64,000 nucleotides of DNA from Nocardia sp. NBC_01730 (lineage in GTDB: Bacteria > Actinomycetota > Actinomycetes > Mycobacteriales > Mycobacteriaceae): NCBI RefSeq assembly GCF_035920445.1, contig NZ_CP109162.1:1054001-1118000 (forward strand), written 5' to 3'. Position numbers and translations under genes: made by a program. A model generated the notes under the pieces. That model was not told the DNA's origin. It was given only the letters and a program-made list of their open reading frames with translations, and ran no database searches. Positions 53,282 to 61,734 of this stretch are shown here, piece by piece; position 1 is the stretch's first letter; each line of letters begins with the position of its first letter.

Positions 53282-54220
53282 TCACATGGGCGGTGCGACG
53301 AACTGGCCCTTGTCGGGGTCGTTGAACATCTGCTTGCTGATCCACTCGTCCGCGGTCTCCGCGATCCCCCACATATCGGAGGTTGCCGGATCGGAGACGT
53401 CGTAGATGCTGGGGTGCCAGGTGTCCTCGTCGATGGTGGCGAGCTCGGTGGTGTACTCCATAGTGTTGCCGTTGGGGTCGTGGAAGTACGTGAAGGTGTT
53501 GTCACCGGCGCGGTGCCGGCCGGGGCCCCAGATCTTGGGGATCCCGGCGCGCATGAGACGGCCGCTGCCGTACAGGTATTCGTCCAGGCCTCGCAATTCG
53601 AACGAGACATGATTCAGCGCGGTGTGCGGACCGCGGGAGATCGCGATGCTGTGGTGCTGGTCGCTGCAGCGCAAGAACCAGAACAGCCCGCCCATCCGGG
53701 GATGGGTATTCGTGTCGGACAGCCGGAAGTTCAGATGCTTCTCGTACCACGCCGTCATCTTCTCCGGCTCGGGCGAATTGAACACCACGTGCGACAGGCG
53801 CACCGGAATGTCTTCCTTCTCCTCGATCTTGCGATGCTTGCGGGTCTCCACATCCGACGACACCTCGATGGTGCGGCCCTCGAGGTCGAAGAACCGGAAA
53901 CCGTAACCGCCACCGGGGGTTTGGAGGATATCCGGCTCATTGATCAGCTGCACGCCCTCGCTGCCGAGACGGGCGGCGAGTCCATCGACGGTCGCGCGGT
54001 CGGCCGCGCCGAGCGAGATCAGGTCGAGCCGCTTCTCCGCAGCCTTCCGGACGCGCACGTTGTACTGCTCGGGTGAGCCTTCCGCGGCGAAGTAGCTCAC
54101 GTCGCGCTCGTCGCCGGTGGTGGCCAAACCCCAGTGCTTGGCATAGAACTCGACTTGTTTGTCGTAGTCGGGCACGGCGATATCGACGTGACGCAGATGG
54201 GTGATCGGACTGAACGACAT
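53282..54220 (-). CDS. Extradiol (VOC-fold) ring-cleavage dioxygenase
   Basis: A 312-residue two-module vicinal-oxygen-chelate protein resembling catechol 2,3-dioxygenases. Module 1 starts ITHLRHVDIAVPDYDKQVEF; module 2 VRLSHVVFNSPEPEKMTAWY, with possible Fe ligands in LNHVSFEL (His) and NTMEYTTEL (Glu). ATG 54220 with GAAGGAGGAAG upstream. Follows the hydroxylase gene in the same direction, so hydroxylation and meta-cleavage are coupled. Confidence 0.9.
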   Translation of the reverse strand: MSFSPITHLRHVDIAVPDYDKQVEFYAKHWGLATTGDERDVSYFAAEGSPEQYNVRVRKAAEKRLDLISLGAADRATVDGLAARLGSEGVQLINEPDILQTPGGGYGFRFFDLEGRTIEVSSDVETRKHRKIEEKEDIPVRLSHVVFNSPEPEKMTAWYEKHLNFRLSDTNTHPRMGGLFWFLRCSDQHHSIAISRGPHTALNHVSFELRGLDEYLYGSGRLMRAGIPKIWGPGRHRAGDNTFTYFHDPNGNTMEYTTELATIDEDTWHPSIYDVSDPATSDMWGIAETADEWISKQMFNDPDKGQFVAPPM

Positions 54221-54258
54221 TCTTCCTCCTTCGAAATTCAATCTGCCGGTGCCGGCTT

Positions 54259-55776
54259 CTACGCCACTACGGGTGCGGCGGGTGTCGGCGGTGCGGCGGT
54301 GAGCGCGGGGATCATGGTGAGCAACTCCGCTAGTCGCGTCGCGGTATCGGCGGCGCCGAGTACATACCGGTCCGGCCGCACCACGACGGCGTGCGAGTCG
54401 ACCGCGGTGAGAAGCTCGCGGACCTGTTCAGGGTTGGTCAGAATGACAATCCCGGGATTGGCCTCGACCTCGATTCGCCGGTCCTCGGGGAGCCCAGCGA
54501 ATAACTCGGCAGTGGTCGCCAGCAGGAAGCGCGCACCAACGATGTCGTCGAGGCGAGTCCCGTCCGCCAGCATGGGCTGGCTCGAGAGATGTCCTGCGTT
54601 CGGATCGTCAGGACCCGCATGCAATCCCGGTCCGAGCGCCGGGAGGGGTGGATACACGTCCTGAGGGTGGCTGCGGATGTGCGCGTCGCGACCCGCGGCC
54701 GTTGCCGGATCGGTCGTCTGGACGAGATGGGCCATGGTGGCCGCCTTCTCCACCCAGTAGCGGGCATGCGGTAGCCGTTCGCTCTGGTAGGTATCGAGCA
54801 GGGTCGGCGCGGCGGTGCCGCGGGCCACCGCTTTCAGCTTCCACACCAGATTGGCGACGTCGCGCATACCGGCGCAGAGACCTTGGCCGAACAGCGGTGG
54901 CGCCTGGTGCGCGGCGTCGCCCGCGAGGAAGACGTTCCCGACGCGCCACTGCTCCGCGACGCGAGCCCGGAATGTGTAGATGGCGATCCGGTCGGGTTCG
55001 AAGTTGGTGACCGACAGGACGCCCCGGCTGATGCGATCGATGGCCGAACGGGTCACGATCTCGGCGGGGTCGTCGCCGGGCATGACCTTGAATTCCATCC
55101 GTACGCGGTCGCCGGGCAACCGGACCCACAGTCCGGGCCGGGAATGGTGTCCGAGGAATGCCATCGTGCCGGGCAGGCCCGGGCCGCCGTGCAGCAGACC
55201 GTCGACGACCAGCCACGGGTCGTCGGAACCGAGCTTCTCGGTCTCGACGCCTAGTTGTCGCCGCACCGGCGAATTGGCGCCGTCACACGCGATCATCCAG
55301 CGGGCGGTAATGAATTCCGTCGCACCATCGGCATTCTCGACCCGGCATCGGACAGCGTCGGAGTCCTGCGTGAAATCGAGGAGCGTGCGCCCCGAACACA
55401 GTCGTACATTCGGGTGTCGTTCGAGTTCCTCGCGCAGCAGCGCCTCCATATCCGGCTGATGGAACATCAAATCGTCATGCCATGCCTGAGTGCCGAATTG
55501 ACCGGTGGGCAGCTCGAAGAGGATCTCGCCCGCCTCGTTCTCCATGCGGAATTCGGTCATCGGCTCGCAGATCGCGGACGCCCGCTCGCCGATACCCAAT
55601 GCCTGCAGTGTTCGGAGTGTTTCGCCGTCGAAATGCACGGCGCGGGCATGGGGCCAGGTGGAGGCCTCGCGTTCAATTCCGATCGCGGAGATTCCCGCGC
55701 GTCCCAGTAGGGCGAGAGCGGTTGCCCCTACCGGTCCGCAACCGATGACAGCTACTTCGTAGTCGTACGACACCAT
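54259..55776 (-). CDS. MhpA-like FAD hydroxylase
   Basis: A 505-residue class A flavoprotein hydroxylase of the 3-(3-hydroxyphenyl)propionate type: GCGPVG near residue 12, ARAVHFDGETLRTLQALG, CDGANSPVRRQLGV, AGDAAHQAPPLFGQGLCAG, and a thioredoxin-like end. ATG 55776 after AAGGGAGTG. With the extradiol dioxygenase behind it, it probably makes the catechol that is then cleaved. Its promoter carries the ATACGATACG element. Confidence 0.9.
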   Translation of the reverse strand: MVSYDYEVAVIGCGPVGATALALLGRAGISAIGIEREASTWPHARAVHFDGETLRTLQALGIGERASAICEPMTEFRMENEAGEILFELPTGQFGTQAWHDDLMFHQPDMEALLREELERHPNVRLCSGRTLLDFTQDSDAVRCRVENADGATEFITARWMIACDGANSPVRRQLGVETEKLGSDDPWLVVDGLLHGGPGLPGTMAFLGHHSRPGLWVRLPGDRVRMEFKVMPGDDPAEIVTRSAIDRISRGVLSVTNFEPDRIAIYTFRARVAEQWRVGNVFLAGDAAHQAPPLFGQGLCAGMRDVANLVWKLKAVARGTAAPTLLDTYQSERLPHARYWVEKAATMAHLVQTTDPATAAGRDAHIRSHPQDVYPPLPALGPGLHAGPDDPNAGHLSSQPMLADGTRLDDIVGARFLLATTAELFAGLPEDRRIEVEANPGIVILTNPEQVRELLTAVDSHAVVVRPDRYVLGAADTATRLAELLTMIPALTAAPPTPAAPVVA

Positions 55777-55793
55777 CACTCCCTTGTGTACTA

Positions 55794-55812
55794 AACGTAT
55801 CGTATCGAATCG
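55794..55812. promoter_or_regulatory. TetR-type element before hydroxylase
   Basis: AACGTATCGTATCGAATCG; on the minus strand it holds ATACGATACG, identical to the element at 48171-48180. It lies 18 bases upstream of the hydroxylase start. Confidence 0.55.
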
Positions 55813-55881
55813 ACTGTACGTCGGTGCGGCGTGGATCACAATCCCTCTGGTCGACGAGATTTCGTGCGGGTCCTCGGGTTG

Positions 55882-56319
55882 CTACTCCGGGCGGCTTTCG
55901 CCGAGCAGGCTGCCGCGTGCTCGGAATTCGGCGATCACCTCGTCGGCACATCGAATGGTCACATCGCAAACCATCGTCCGTCCCGAGCGGGAGCGGACGA
56001 TCGCCTCGGCGGTCAAGACGTCACCGAGATATGCCGGGCGAAGGAACTGGATATCGGCGGCGGCGGTCACCGCGGCGGGACCGAAACTATTTGCGGCACA
56101 GGCGAACGCGGTATCGGCCAGGGTGAAAACCAGCCCCCCGTGCAAGATGTTGTGGCCGTTGACCATGTTCGGCCGAACCGGCATACGTGCCGATGCGCGA
56201 CCTTGTCGGGCGGACAGCATTTCGATGCCGAGCGTTCGTGATACCTGGTCGGTGGCCAGGAGTTGGCGTACTGCGTCGACGACACGGTCCTCGTCGGCCC
56301 CGTCGACGGCGGTGGTCAC
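55882..56319 (-). CDS. PaaI-type hotdog thioesterase
   Basis: A 145-residue hotdog-fold thioesterase: NGHNILHGGLVFTLADTAFA with the catalytic HGG and acidic residue, then QFLRPAYLGDVLTAEAIV. GTG 56319 overlaps the preceding gene (GTGA). Such enzymes rescue CoA from dead-end phenylacyl-CoA or pathway thioesters. Confidence 0.9.
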   Translation of the reverse strand: MTTAVDGADEDRVVDAVRQLLATDQVSRTLGIEMLSARQGRASARMPVRPNMVNGHNILHGGLVFTLADTAFACAANSFGPAAVTAAADIQFLRPAYLGDVLTAEAIVRSRSGRTMVCDVTIRCADEVIAEFRARGSLLGESRPE

Positions 56320-57182
56320 GGGGATACCGCCGAGGTCAGGGGAGCGGGCTCGAAAAGCTCGTCGACCACGGGTGCGCCGGGAGGCACCATCGCCAACTGG
56401 GTGCGAATCGCGTAGAGGCGGCGCAACCCGGCGGCCGCGGGTGTGAGCGAGTCCGGGGCGGACCGCAGGCTCGCGCGGGCCGAGAGTTCGGTGTACCCGC
56501 CCCGAATCAGCAGGTCGACCGCATGCGCGGGCTCGGCTGTGGCGAGCCAGTGCCGAGCCCGGTCCAGGCAGGCCAGATAGGTGCTGATCGCCTCGGCGGA
56601 TGCCAGCCCGGCCGGTCCGGCCACCAGGCCTTGCCCTGGGTAGTCGGGCAGTTCGTCGCCGATGGCGAGCAGTACCGGCAAGCCCTGCCCGCGGGCCAGC
56701 TCGTCCAGGGGTGGTCCGAGCAGGGTTGCCGCGATAGCGCCGGCGAGCAAGGCAGCGTAGCGCTCGCGCACCCCGCCCACAGGGGTCAGGGTGTAGTCGT
56801 CGGAGGTGAGTCCGTGCGAGCGCAGTAGGTGCCGCAGGACGATGGCGAACCCGTTGTCGACCGCGTCCACCCCCAGCTCGGCCCCGCGCAGAGCCGTGAT
56901 CGTGTCGAAACCCTTGCGCCCCAAAAGATGCAGCGGGGTGGTTCGCTCCACCTGCGCGAGCAGCCGGATCGAGGCTCCGGTGGCATTCCAGACGATCAGG
57001 TTGTCGATGGCCGTCACGGCCAGGTCGCAGTCTCCGGCGACGAGTTGGGCGCGCTGCTGGTCCGAGGATCGGGTGAGCGTGGTCTCGACCTCGACTCCCG
57101 CTTCGGCGAGGAAGCCGCGTTGGTCGGCTACGACATACAGCGGCGGGGGGACGAACACCGATTGGCGCAGTCGAACGGTCAT
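56316..57182 (-). CDS. NMT1/THI5-like substrate-binding-fold protein
   Basis: A 288-residue periplasmic-binding-fold protein (RQSVFVPPPLYVVADQRGFL, EAGVEVETTL, GDCDLAVTAIDNLIVWN). It lacks a signal peptide or lipobox and no ABC permease or ATPase gene is nearby, so it is probably cytoplasmic. It is fused by GTGA overlap to the thioesterase gene. It may bind or convert a pathway compound, as THI5-like proteins do. ATG 57182; operator-like sequence at 57226. Confidence 0.75.
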   Translation of the reverse strand: MTVRLRQSVFVPPPLYVVADQRGFLAEAGVEVETTLTRSSDQQRAQLVAGDCDLAVTAIDNLIVWNATGASIRLLAQVERTTPLHLLGRKGFDTITALRGAELGVDAVDNGFAIVLRHLLRSHGLTSDDYTLTPVGGVRERYAALLAGAIAATLLGPPLDELARGQGLPVLLAIGDELPDYPGQGLVAGPAGLASAEAISTYLACLDRARHWLATAEPAHAVDLLIRGGYTELSARASLRSAPDSLTPAAAGLRRLYAIRTQLAMVPPGAPVVDELFEPAPLTSAVSP

Positions 57183-57225
57183 GGCTGTGTCTACCTTTCC
57201 TGGATCCCCGATTGGCGGAATCGCG

Positions 57226-57241
57226 CGTACGAAACGGTACG
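57226..57241. promoter_or_regulatory. TetR-type element (CGTAC-GAAACG-GTACG)
   Basis: CGTAC GAAACG GTACG, 5-bp arms, 44 bases upstream of the substrate-binding-fold gene. Shares TACGAAACG with the element at 48177. Confidence 0.5.
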
Positions 57242-57282
57242 TCTAGTACACAATTGCTCACTGTAGATGACGGTTCTCAGCC

Positions 57283-57310
57283 GGGCCCCCCTTCGCCGAT
57301 TGGGGGGCCC
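57283..57310. other. GC hairpin between divergent genes
   Basis: GGGCCCCCC and GGGGGGCCC pair in a 9-bp stem around TTCGCCGATT. It lies between divergent promoters where a terminator is not expected; it may insulate the two. Confidence 0.45.
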
Positions 57311-57367
57311 CGGGAAATTTCCGCGATTCGCCCATTTCTTCCATCTGCTCTACATATCGTATGCAAC

Positions 57368-57382
57368 GAAACGGATCGTTTC
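57368..57382. promoter_or_regulatory. TetR-type element (GAAACG-GAT-CGTTTC)
   Basis: GAAACGGATCGTTTC, perfect 6-bp arms, 31 bases before the ferredoxin start and preceded by CGTATGCAAC. Fourth member of the ACGAAACG set. Confidence 0.55.
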
Positions 57383-57412
57383 TGTTAGTGCATCCGTGAT
57401 CAGGAGGAGAAC

Positions 57413-57604
57413 ATGAGGATCAGCGCAGACCTCTCTCGTTGCGAAGGCCACGGACTCTGTGTGGAAGCGGCGCCCGAGGTGTTCGACCTGGACGACGACG
57501 CCGTCGTGGTCGTCACCCGAGCGGTCGTACCGCCGGAGTTCGTCCGCAAAGCCGAGTCCGCGGCCCGGCTGTGCCCGGTCGCCGCCCTGCACCTCGAGGC
57601 CTAG
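57413..57604 (+). CDS. [3Fe-4S] ferredoxin
   Basis: A 63-residue ferredoxin of the P450-partner type: CEGHGLC (Cys10, Cys16; the middle Cys of the 4Fe type is replaced, hence 3Fe-4S) and LCPVAAL. ATG 57413 after AGGAGGAGAAC. It precedes a P450 gene by 31 bases, the usual electron-donor pairing. Confidence 0.93.
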   Translation: MRISADLSRCEGHGLCVEAAPEVFDLDDDAVVVVTRAVVPPEFVRKAESAARLCPVAALHLEA

Positions 57605-57635
57605 CCGAAGTCGGCCTGTACCAAAGGATCTGCAC

Positions 57636-58818
57636 ATGCCCGTTCCCACGTCCGTTCTCGTTCCGCGGTCCGATATCGACCTGTTTTCCGATGAGGTGAT
57701 GGCCGCTCCCTACGAGGTCTACCGCGAGCTGCGCGATGCGGGTCCGATTGTGTATCTCAATCGGATCGATGCGTACGCGATACCTCGGTACGAGCAGGCT
57801 CGCGAAGTACTCGGGGACTGGAAGTCGTTCTCCTCATCCGATGTCGCGTTCAACGAGGCCGCCAAGAAGTTCATCAGCGATCGCGGCGTCATTCGCGCCG
57901 ATCCGCCCTGGCACGATCAGATGCGCGGAGTGCTGGCCGAGCGGCTGGCACCGCGTGCCGTGCGCGCCCTGCGACCCGAAATCGCGTACCGTGCCGAGGA
58001 ACTCGTCGATCGACTGGTCGATCAGGGCTCATTCGACGCGGTCGCCGAGCTCGCCCACCGCTTCCCCGTCGACATCGTCGGTGATCTCATCGGGCTACCA
58101 CGAGAGGGGCGTGCGGATCTGCTGCCGCTACTCGACGCGAACTTCAATACCTTCGGCCCCGATAACGACCGCACCCGTGCGGCGCTCCCTGCACTGGACG
58201 CGTTGACCGAATATGTGACGGTCACCGCGACCCGCGACGCGCTGGCCGAGGGCAGTATGGGCCGCGCGGTCTACGAGGCAGCCGACGCGGGATGGATCCC
58301 AGCTGAAGCCGCGCCCTTCGTTGTATTGGCCTATGTCGCCGCGGGTATGGATACGACGGTGCACGCGCTCGGTCATGCCGTGTGGTTGTTCGCCGAGAAC
58401 CCCGACCAGTGGCAGGCGCTGCGCGCCGATCCGACGCTGGTTCCGCAGGCGCTGCGCGAGGTGGTGCGCTGTGAATCTCCGGCGCAACTGTTCGGGCGCA
58501 CCGCGCGAACGGATGTCACCCTCGGGGGCGTCGACCTGTCGGCAGGGTCGCGCCTGGCGGTCCTGTACGACTCGGCCAATCGGGACGAGCGCAAATGGGC
58601 CGATGCCGATCGATTCGATATCACCCGTGCGAACACCGACCATCTCGGCTTCGGCTACGGGCTGCGCGGGCCAGGCGCTGGCGACGATTGAGGGCGAGGC
58701 GGTCCTGAACGCGTTGCTGCACAAGGTCAGTCACATCCACGCCGACGCTCCGGTTCGTCACTACAACAATGTGTTGCGCAGCTTGGCATCTCTGCCGGTC
58801 ACTGTGACGACCGGCTGA
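57636..58818 (+). pseudogene. Cytochrome P450, broken in the heme loop
   Basis: A P450 of normal length (about 395 codons) with I-helix AYVAAGMDTTVHALG and ExxR (LREVVR). At the heme loop it reads HLGFGYG and then LRGPGAGDD-stop (58691). The Cys block CAGQALATIEGEAVL follows in another frame to 58818. Compared with the expected FGYGLHGCAGQALA, eight bases are missing. The in-frame protein has no heme-binding cysteine, so it should be inactive unless this is a sequencing error. ATG 57636 after AAAGGATCTGCAC. Confidence 0.88.
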
Positions 58819-58901
58819 TCTGACCGGCTCCCGGTCGAACATTCATCCGCACCCGGGCGTGCGACGGGGCGCTGGGCTGGACCACAAACCGTGCGTATTG
58901 G

Positions 58902-58937
58902 TATCGAAGTCCGGCACGGATGTACCGGACTTCGATA
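58902..58937. terminator. hairpin between convergent genes
   Basis: TATCGAAGTCCGG and CCGGACTTCGATA make a perfect 13-bp stem with a 10-base loop, between the convergent P450 and ferredoxin reductase genes. A smaller GACCGG-CTC-CCGGTC hairpin is at 58822-58836. Probably bidirectional termination. Confidence 0.8.
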
Positions 58938-58946
58938 TCACTGTCG

Positions 58947-60125
58947 TCAGTGAGCGGCTTCCCGGAGCGAATCAGTGTTCCGACGTCGCCACTGCGTGAA
59001 CTCGCGCGGCATGCTCCAGCCCAGCACCGCGGTGACGGCGTCGGCGCTGCGTTGCACTGCCACAAATCTCCGGTTGTCGACCGCCCCCTCGACAATGTCA
59101 ACCGAGAGGTCCGGCTGGAGTCGGCCGACCATTTGGATCCGGTGGCCGAACTGCTCGGACCAGAAGTACGGTGCGTCGAGATGTGGGGCACCCGGCGCTA
59201 CACCCGTGAGGTGAGCAAGCAACGCTCGCGCCGCGGTGGCCGCCATGCCGGACGCCGACGTCCAATGCTCCACCCGGATCTGCCGGTCGCCGCGCTGGAA
59301 CCGCGCCACGTCGCCAGCAGCCACGATGCCCGCCACATTCGTCCGGCCCCAGGCATCGGTCAGCACACCGTTGTCGCAGAGCACGCCGGATCCCGCGAGC
59401 CACTCCGTATTGGGAATCGCGCCGATGCCGACCAGGACCAGGTCGGCCGGTAGTCGCGTGCCATCGTCCAGTACGACGGCCGAGACCCGCTGAGCGCCAT
59501 CGAATTCGGAGACTGTGTGGCCGGTGCGAAGCTCGACGTTGTGGTCGTTTATCGTCCGGCGGAGCAGATCGGACGCCACTCGGCCCAGGTGCGCCTGGAA
59601 CGGCTGTCTCGCGGCTTCCACAATGGTCACCTGTTTGCCGAGAGCGGCCGCCGTGGAGGCGACTTCGGCGCCGATGAAACCGGCGCCCACGATTACAACC
59701 CGCTGCGCGGACTCGAGTGATTGTCGAAGCGCGACGGCATCGTCGAGAGTGCGCAGGACGCGAATTCCGGTTAGCCTGTCGCCCTTGGGAATTCGCCGGG
59801 CACGGGCTCCGGTGGCGAGGACAATTCCATCGGTGGCCAGGGCCTCCCCGTCACCGATGGTCACCTGCCCCGGCCGCAGGCGTGTTGCCCCCGACCCCAA
59901 TACCCAGCGTGCGTCGAGGTAGTCGTGAGAGGCGCTGTCCGCCAACGCGATATCGGCGATCTCGACCTTACCGAGCAGGAAGTCCTTGGACAGGGGTGGG
60001 CGATCGTAAGGCAGGTGGGGCTCGTCCCCGATGATGGTCAACTCACCGTCGAATCCCTCCGCGCGCAGGGTTTCGGCGGCCCGGAGGCCCGCCAGCGATG
60101 CGCCGACCACGGCGATGTGGGTCAT
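58947..60125 (-). CDS. Ferredoxin reductase (FAD, NAD(P)H)
   Basis: A 392-residue BphA4-type oxidoreductase: FAD site VVGASLAGLRAAETL, PYDRPPLSKDFLLG, NAD site VIVGAGFIGAEVAS, and GIVAAGDVARFQ. ATG 60125 overlaps the Rieske gene stop (ATGA). It would feed electrons to the Rieske protein and on to the P450 of the same operon. Confidence 0.93.
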   Translation of the reverse strand: MTHIAVVGASLAGLRAAETLRAEGFDGELTIIGDEPHLPYDRPPLSKDFLLGKVEIADIALADSASHDYLDARWVLGSGATRLRPGQVTIGDGEALATDGIVLATGARARRIPKGDRLTGIRVLRTLDDAVALRQSLESAQRVVIVGAGFIGAEVASTAAALGKQVTIVEAARQPFQAHLGRVASDLLRRTINDHNVELRTGHTVSEFDGAQRVSAVVLDDGTRLPADLVLVGIGAIPNTEWLAGSGVLCDNGVLTDAWGRTNVAGIVAAGDVARFQRGDRQIRVEHWTSASGMAATAARALLAHLTGVAPGAPHLDAPYFWSEQFGHRIQMVGRLQPDLSVDIVEGAVDNRRFVAVQRSADAVTAVLGWSMPREFTQWRRRNTDSLREAAH

Positions 60126-60457
60126 GATCGCGCCTCCACGAGGAAGACTTGGCCATTCTCGACCACCACCGGGAACGTGGCGATCGGTGTACGGGCAGGG
60201 GGTACATCGGGCGACCCGGTCGCGAGATCGAAACGTGATTCGTGCAGCGGACACTCGACGCAGCCGTGCTCGATCCAGCCGTCGGACAGCGAGGCGGTCT
60301 GATGGCTGCAGGTATCGGCGATACAGAAGATCTCGCCATCCGAGTCGGCTACCGCGAGGGGGATGTCGATCCCCGGCACATCGGTGACGCGGATGATGCC
60401 GTTCACGGGGACGTCCGCACGATCGCACAGTTTGAATCGAATCATGTTGTCGCTCAT
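60122..60457 (-). CDS. Rieske-type [2Fe-2S] ferredoxin
   Basis: A 111-residue Rieske ferredoxin: cluster ligands Cys50-x-His52 (DTCSHQ) and Cys69-x2-His72 (ECPLHE). ATG 60457 overlaps the P450 stop by one base. Rieske ferredoxins normally serve ring-hydroxylating oxygenases; here the only oxygenase in the operon is a P450. Confidence 0.93.
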   Translation of the reverse strand: MSDNMIRFKLCDRADVPVNGIIRVTDVPGIDIPLAVADSDGEIFCIADTCSHQTASLSDGWIEHGCVECPLHESRFDLATGSPDVPPARTPIATFPVVVENGQVFLVEARS

Positions 60458-61635
60458 TACTTCTCCGTTTGGTCGAACAGCACCGGCACGGATGCCGGAC
60501 CCCGGAACTGCCAGCCGATGAACCGTGGTTCGGCGGCCGGCCGAATACCGGGCAGGTCGAGGATCAAGGGGACGGCGGCGCGCATCATCGCGCGCACCAG
60601 GTGGCTGCCGAGGCAGAAGTGCGCGCCTACGGAGAAGCCGAGGTGATCCTCGAGTGCCGGGCGGTCGATGTCGAACTTCTCCGGATCGGCGAACTTCCGC
60701 TCGTCGTAGTCAGCGGACATGGCCAGCACCAGAACGGTGTCGCCGGCCTTCAAATCCGCTGCGGGACCGGAGAAGTCCTGGATCAGAATGCGCGGGTAAC
60801 TGCCGACCGGTGTCAGCCACCGCACGGATTCGTCAATGGCGCGTTCGAATGCCGCACTGTCCTCGCGAACCCGCTGGCGCGTCTCGGGGTGGGTCATCAG
60901 CAACCACGGCAGGGTAGCGATCGCGTCACGGGCGTCATTGAAACCGCCGGCGATCATGAGCTGGATATTGGCCGCGATCTCCTCGAGCGACAGCGGCTCG
61001 TCCGGGCTGGCGTGGACCATGGCCGAGACCACCGTAGCGTCGGGCTCGCGGCCAACACGTTCGATGGCCAGCCGGACCGCTTCGGTGTTCTCGGCGCGCG
61101 CGTTCTCGACGACCTTCCACACATCGGGGTCGTCGGTGTTGTTGATGAATCCGCCGATGTAGGCGTCGGACCAGCGATGGATGTCCTCGGATGTGGCGTC
61201 GAGGAGGCCAAGCACCTCCCGCAGGCAGGCCCCGGTGAAGCCATTGGCGAAATCGGCCGCCAGATCGGCCTGGTCGCGACCGCGAAGTGGCTCGAGGTAC
61301 TGCCGGGCGAGGTCGTCGATGACCTCGGGCCAGGCGCGTTGGATCGAGCGGCGCTTGAGCGGCTCGTCGCCGGAGCCACGGAGGCGTCGGTGGAGGTCTC
61401 CTTCACTGCGGATCATGGTCTGCCCGAGGGTGCGAGTGAGCAGCGCGCCCGGAATCTCGGTGGAGAAGATCTCCGAATGTGAGTCCACGAAGACGACGTC
61501 ATCGAAACGGCTGACCAGCCACATTTTCATGGTTTCGGACCAGGTCCAGCGTTCGGACTCGCGCAGGGTGGCGAAGGTGGGAAAGGGGTCGACCGTCATG
61601 GCGTCGAGGTCGAGAGCGATTTGCGGTGTCGGCAC
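60457..61635 (-). CDS. Cytochrome P450
   Basis: A 392-residue P450, intact: ExxR at 269-272 (ESVR), heme motif FSVGAHFCLG with Cys341. The I-helix reads AGGFNDARDA (229-238), without the usual acid-Thr pair used in oxygen activation. GTG 61635 is preferred because AGGAGGAATTC precedes it. Operon partners are a Rieske ferredoxin and a reductase; a LysR gene diverges. Substrate probably an aromatic acid or ether, by context. Confidence 0.92.
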   Translation of the reverse strand: MPTPQIALDLDAMTVDPFPTFATLRESERWTWSETMKMWLVSRFDDVVFVDSHSEIFSTEIPGALLTRTLGQTMIRSEGDLHRRLRGSGDEPLKRRSIQRAWPEVIDDLARQYLEPLRGRDQADLAADFANGFTGACLREVLGLLDATSEDIHRWSDAYIGGFINNTDDPDVWKVVENARAENTEAVRLAIERVGREPDATVVSAMVHASPDEPLSLEEIAANIQLMIAGGFNDARDAIATLPWLLMTHPETRQRVREDSAAFERAIDESVRWLTPVGSYPRILIQDFSGPAADLKAGDTVLVLAMSADYDERKFADPEKFDIDRPALEDHLGFSVGAHFCLGSHLVRAMMRAAVPLILDLPGIRPAAEPRFIGWQFRGPASVPVLFDQTEK

Positions 61636-61734
61636 CGAATTCCTCCTCATCGAGCGTGTTGCACCTCATGAGTGTGATCCGCGCCATCTTCTATGAAAAG
61701 CACATATATCGGGCATTTGACCTAAGTTATTCTT

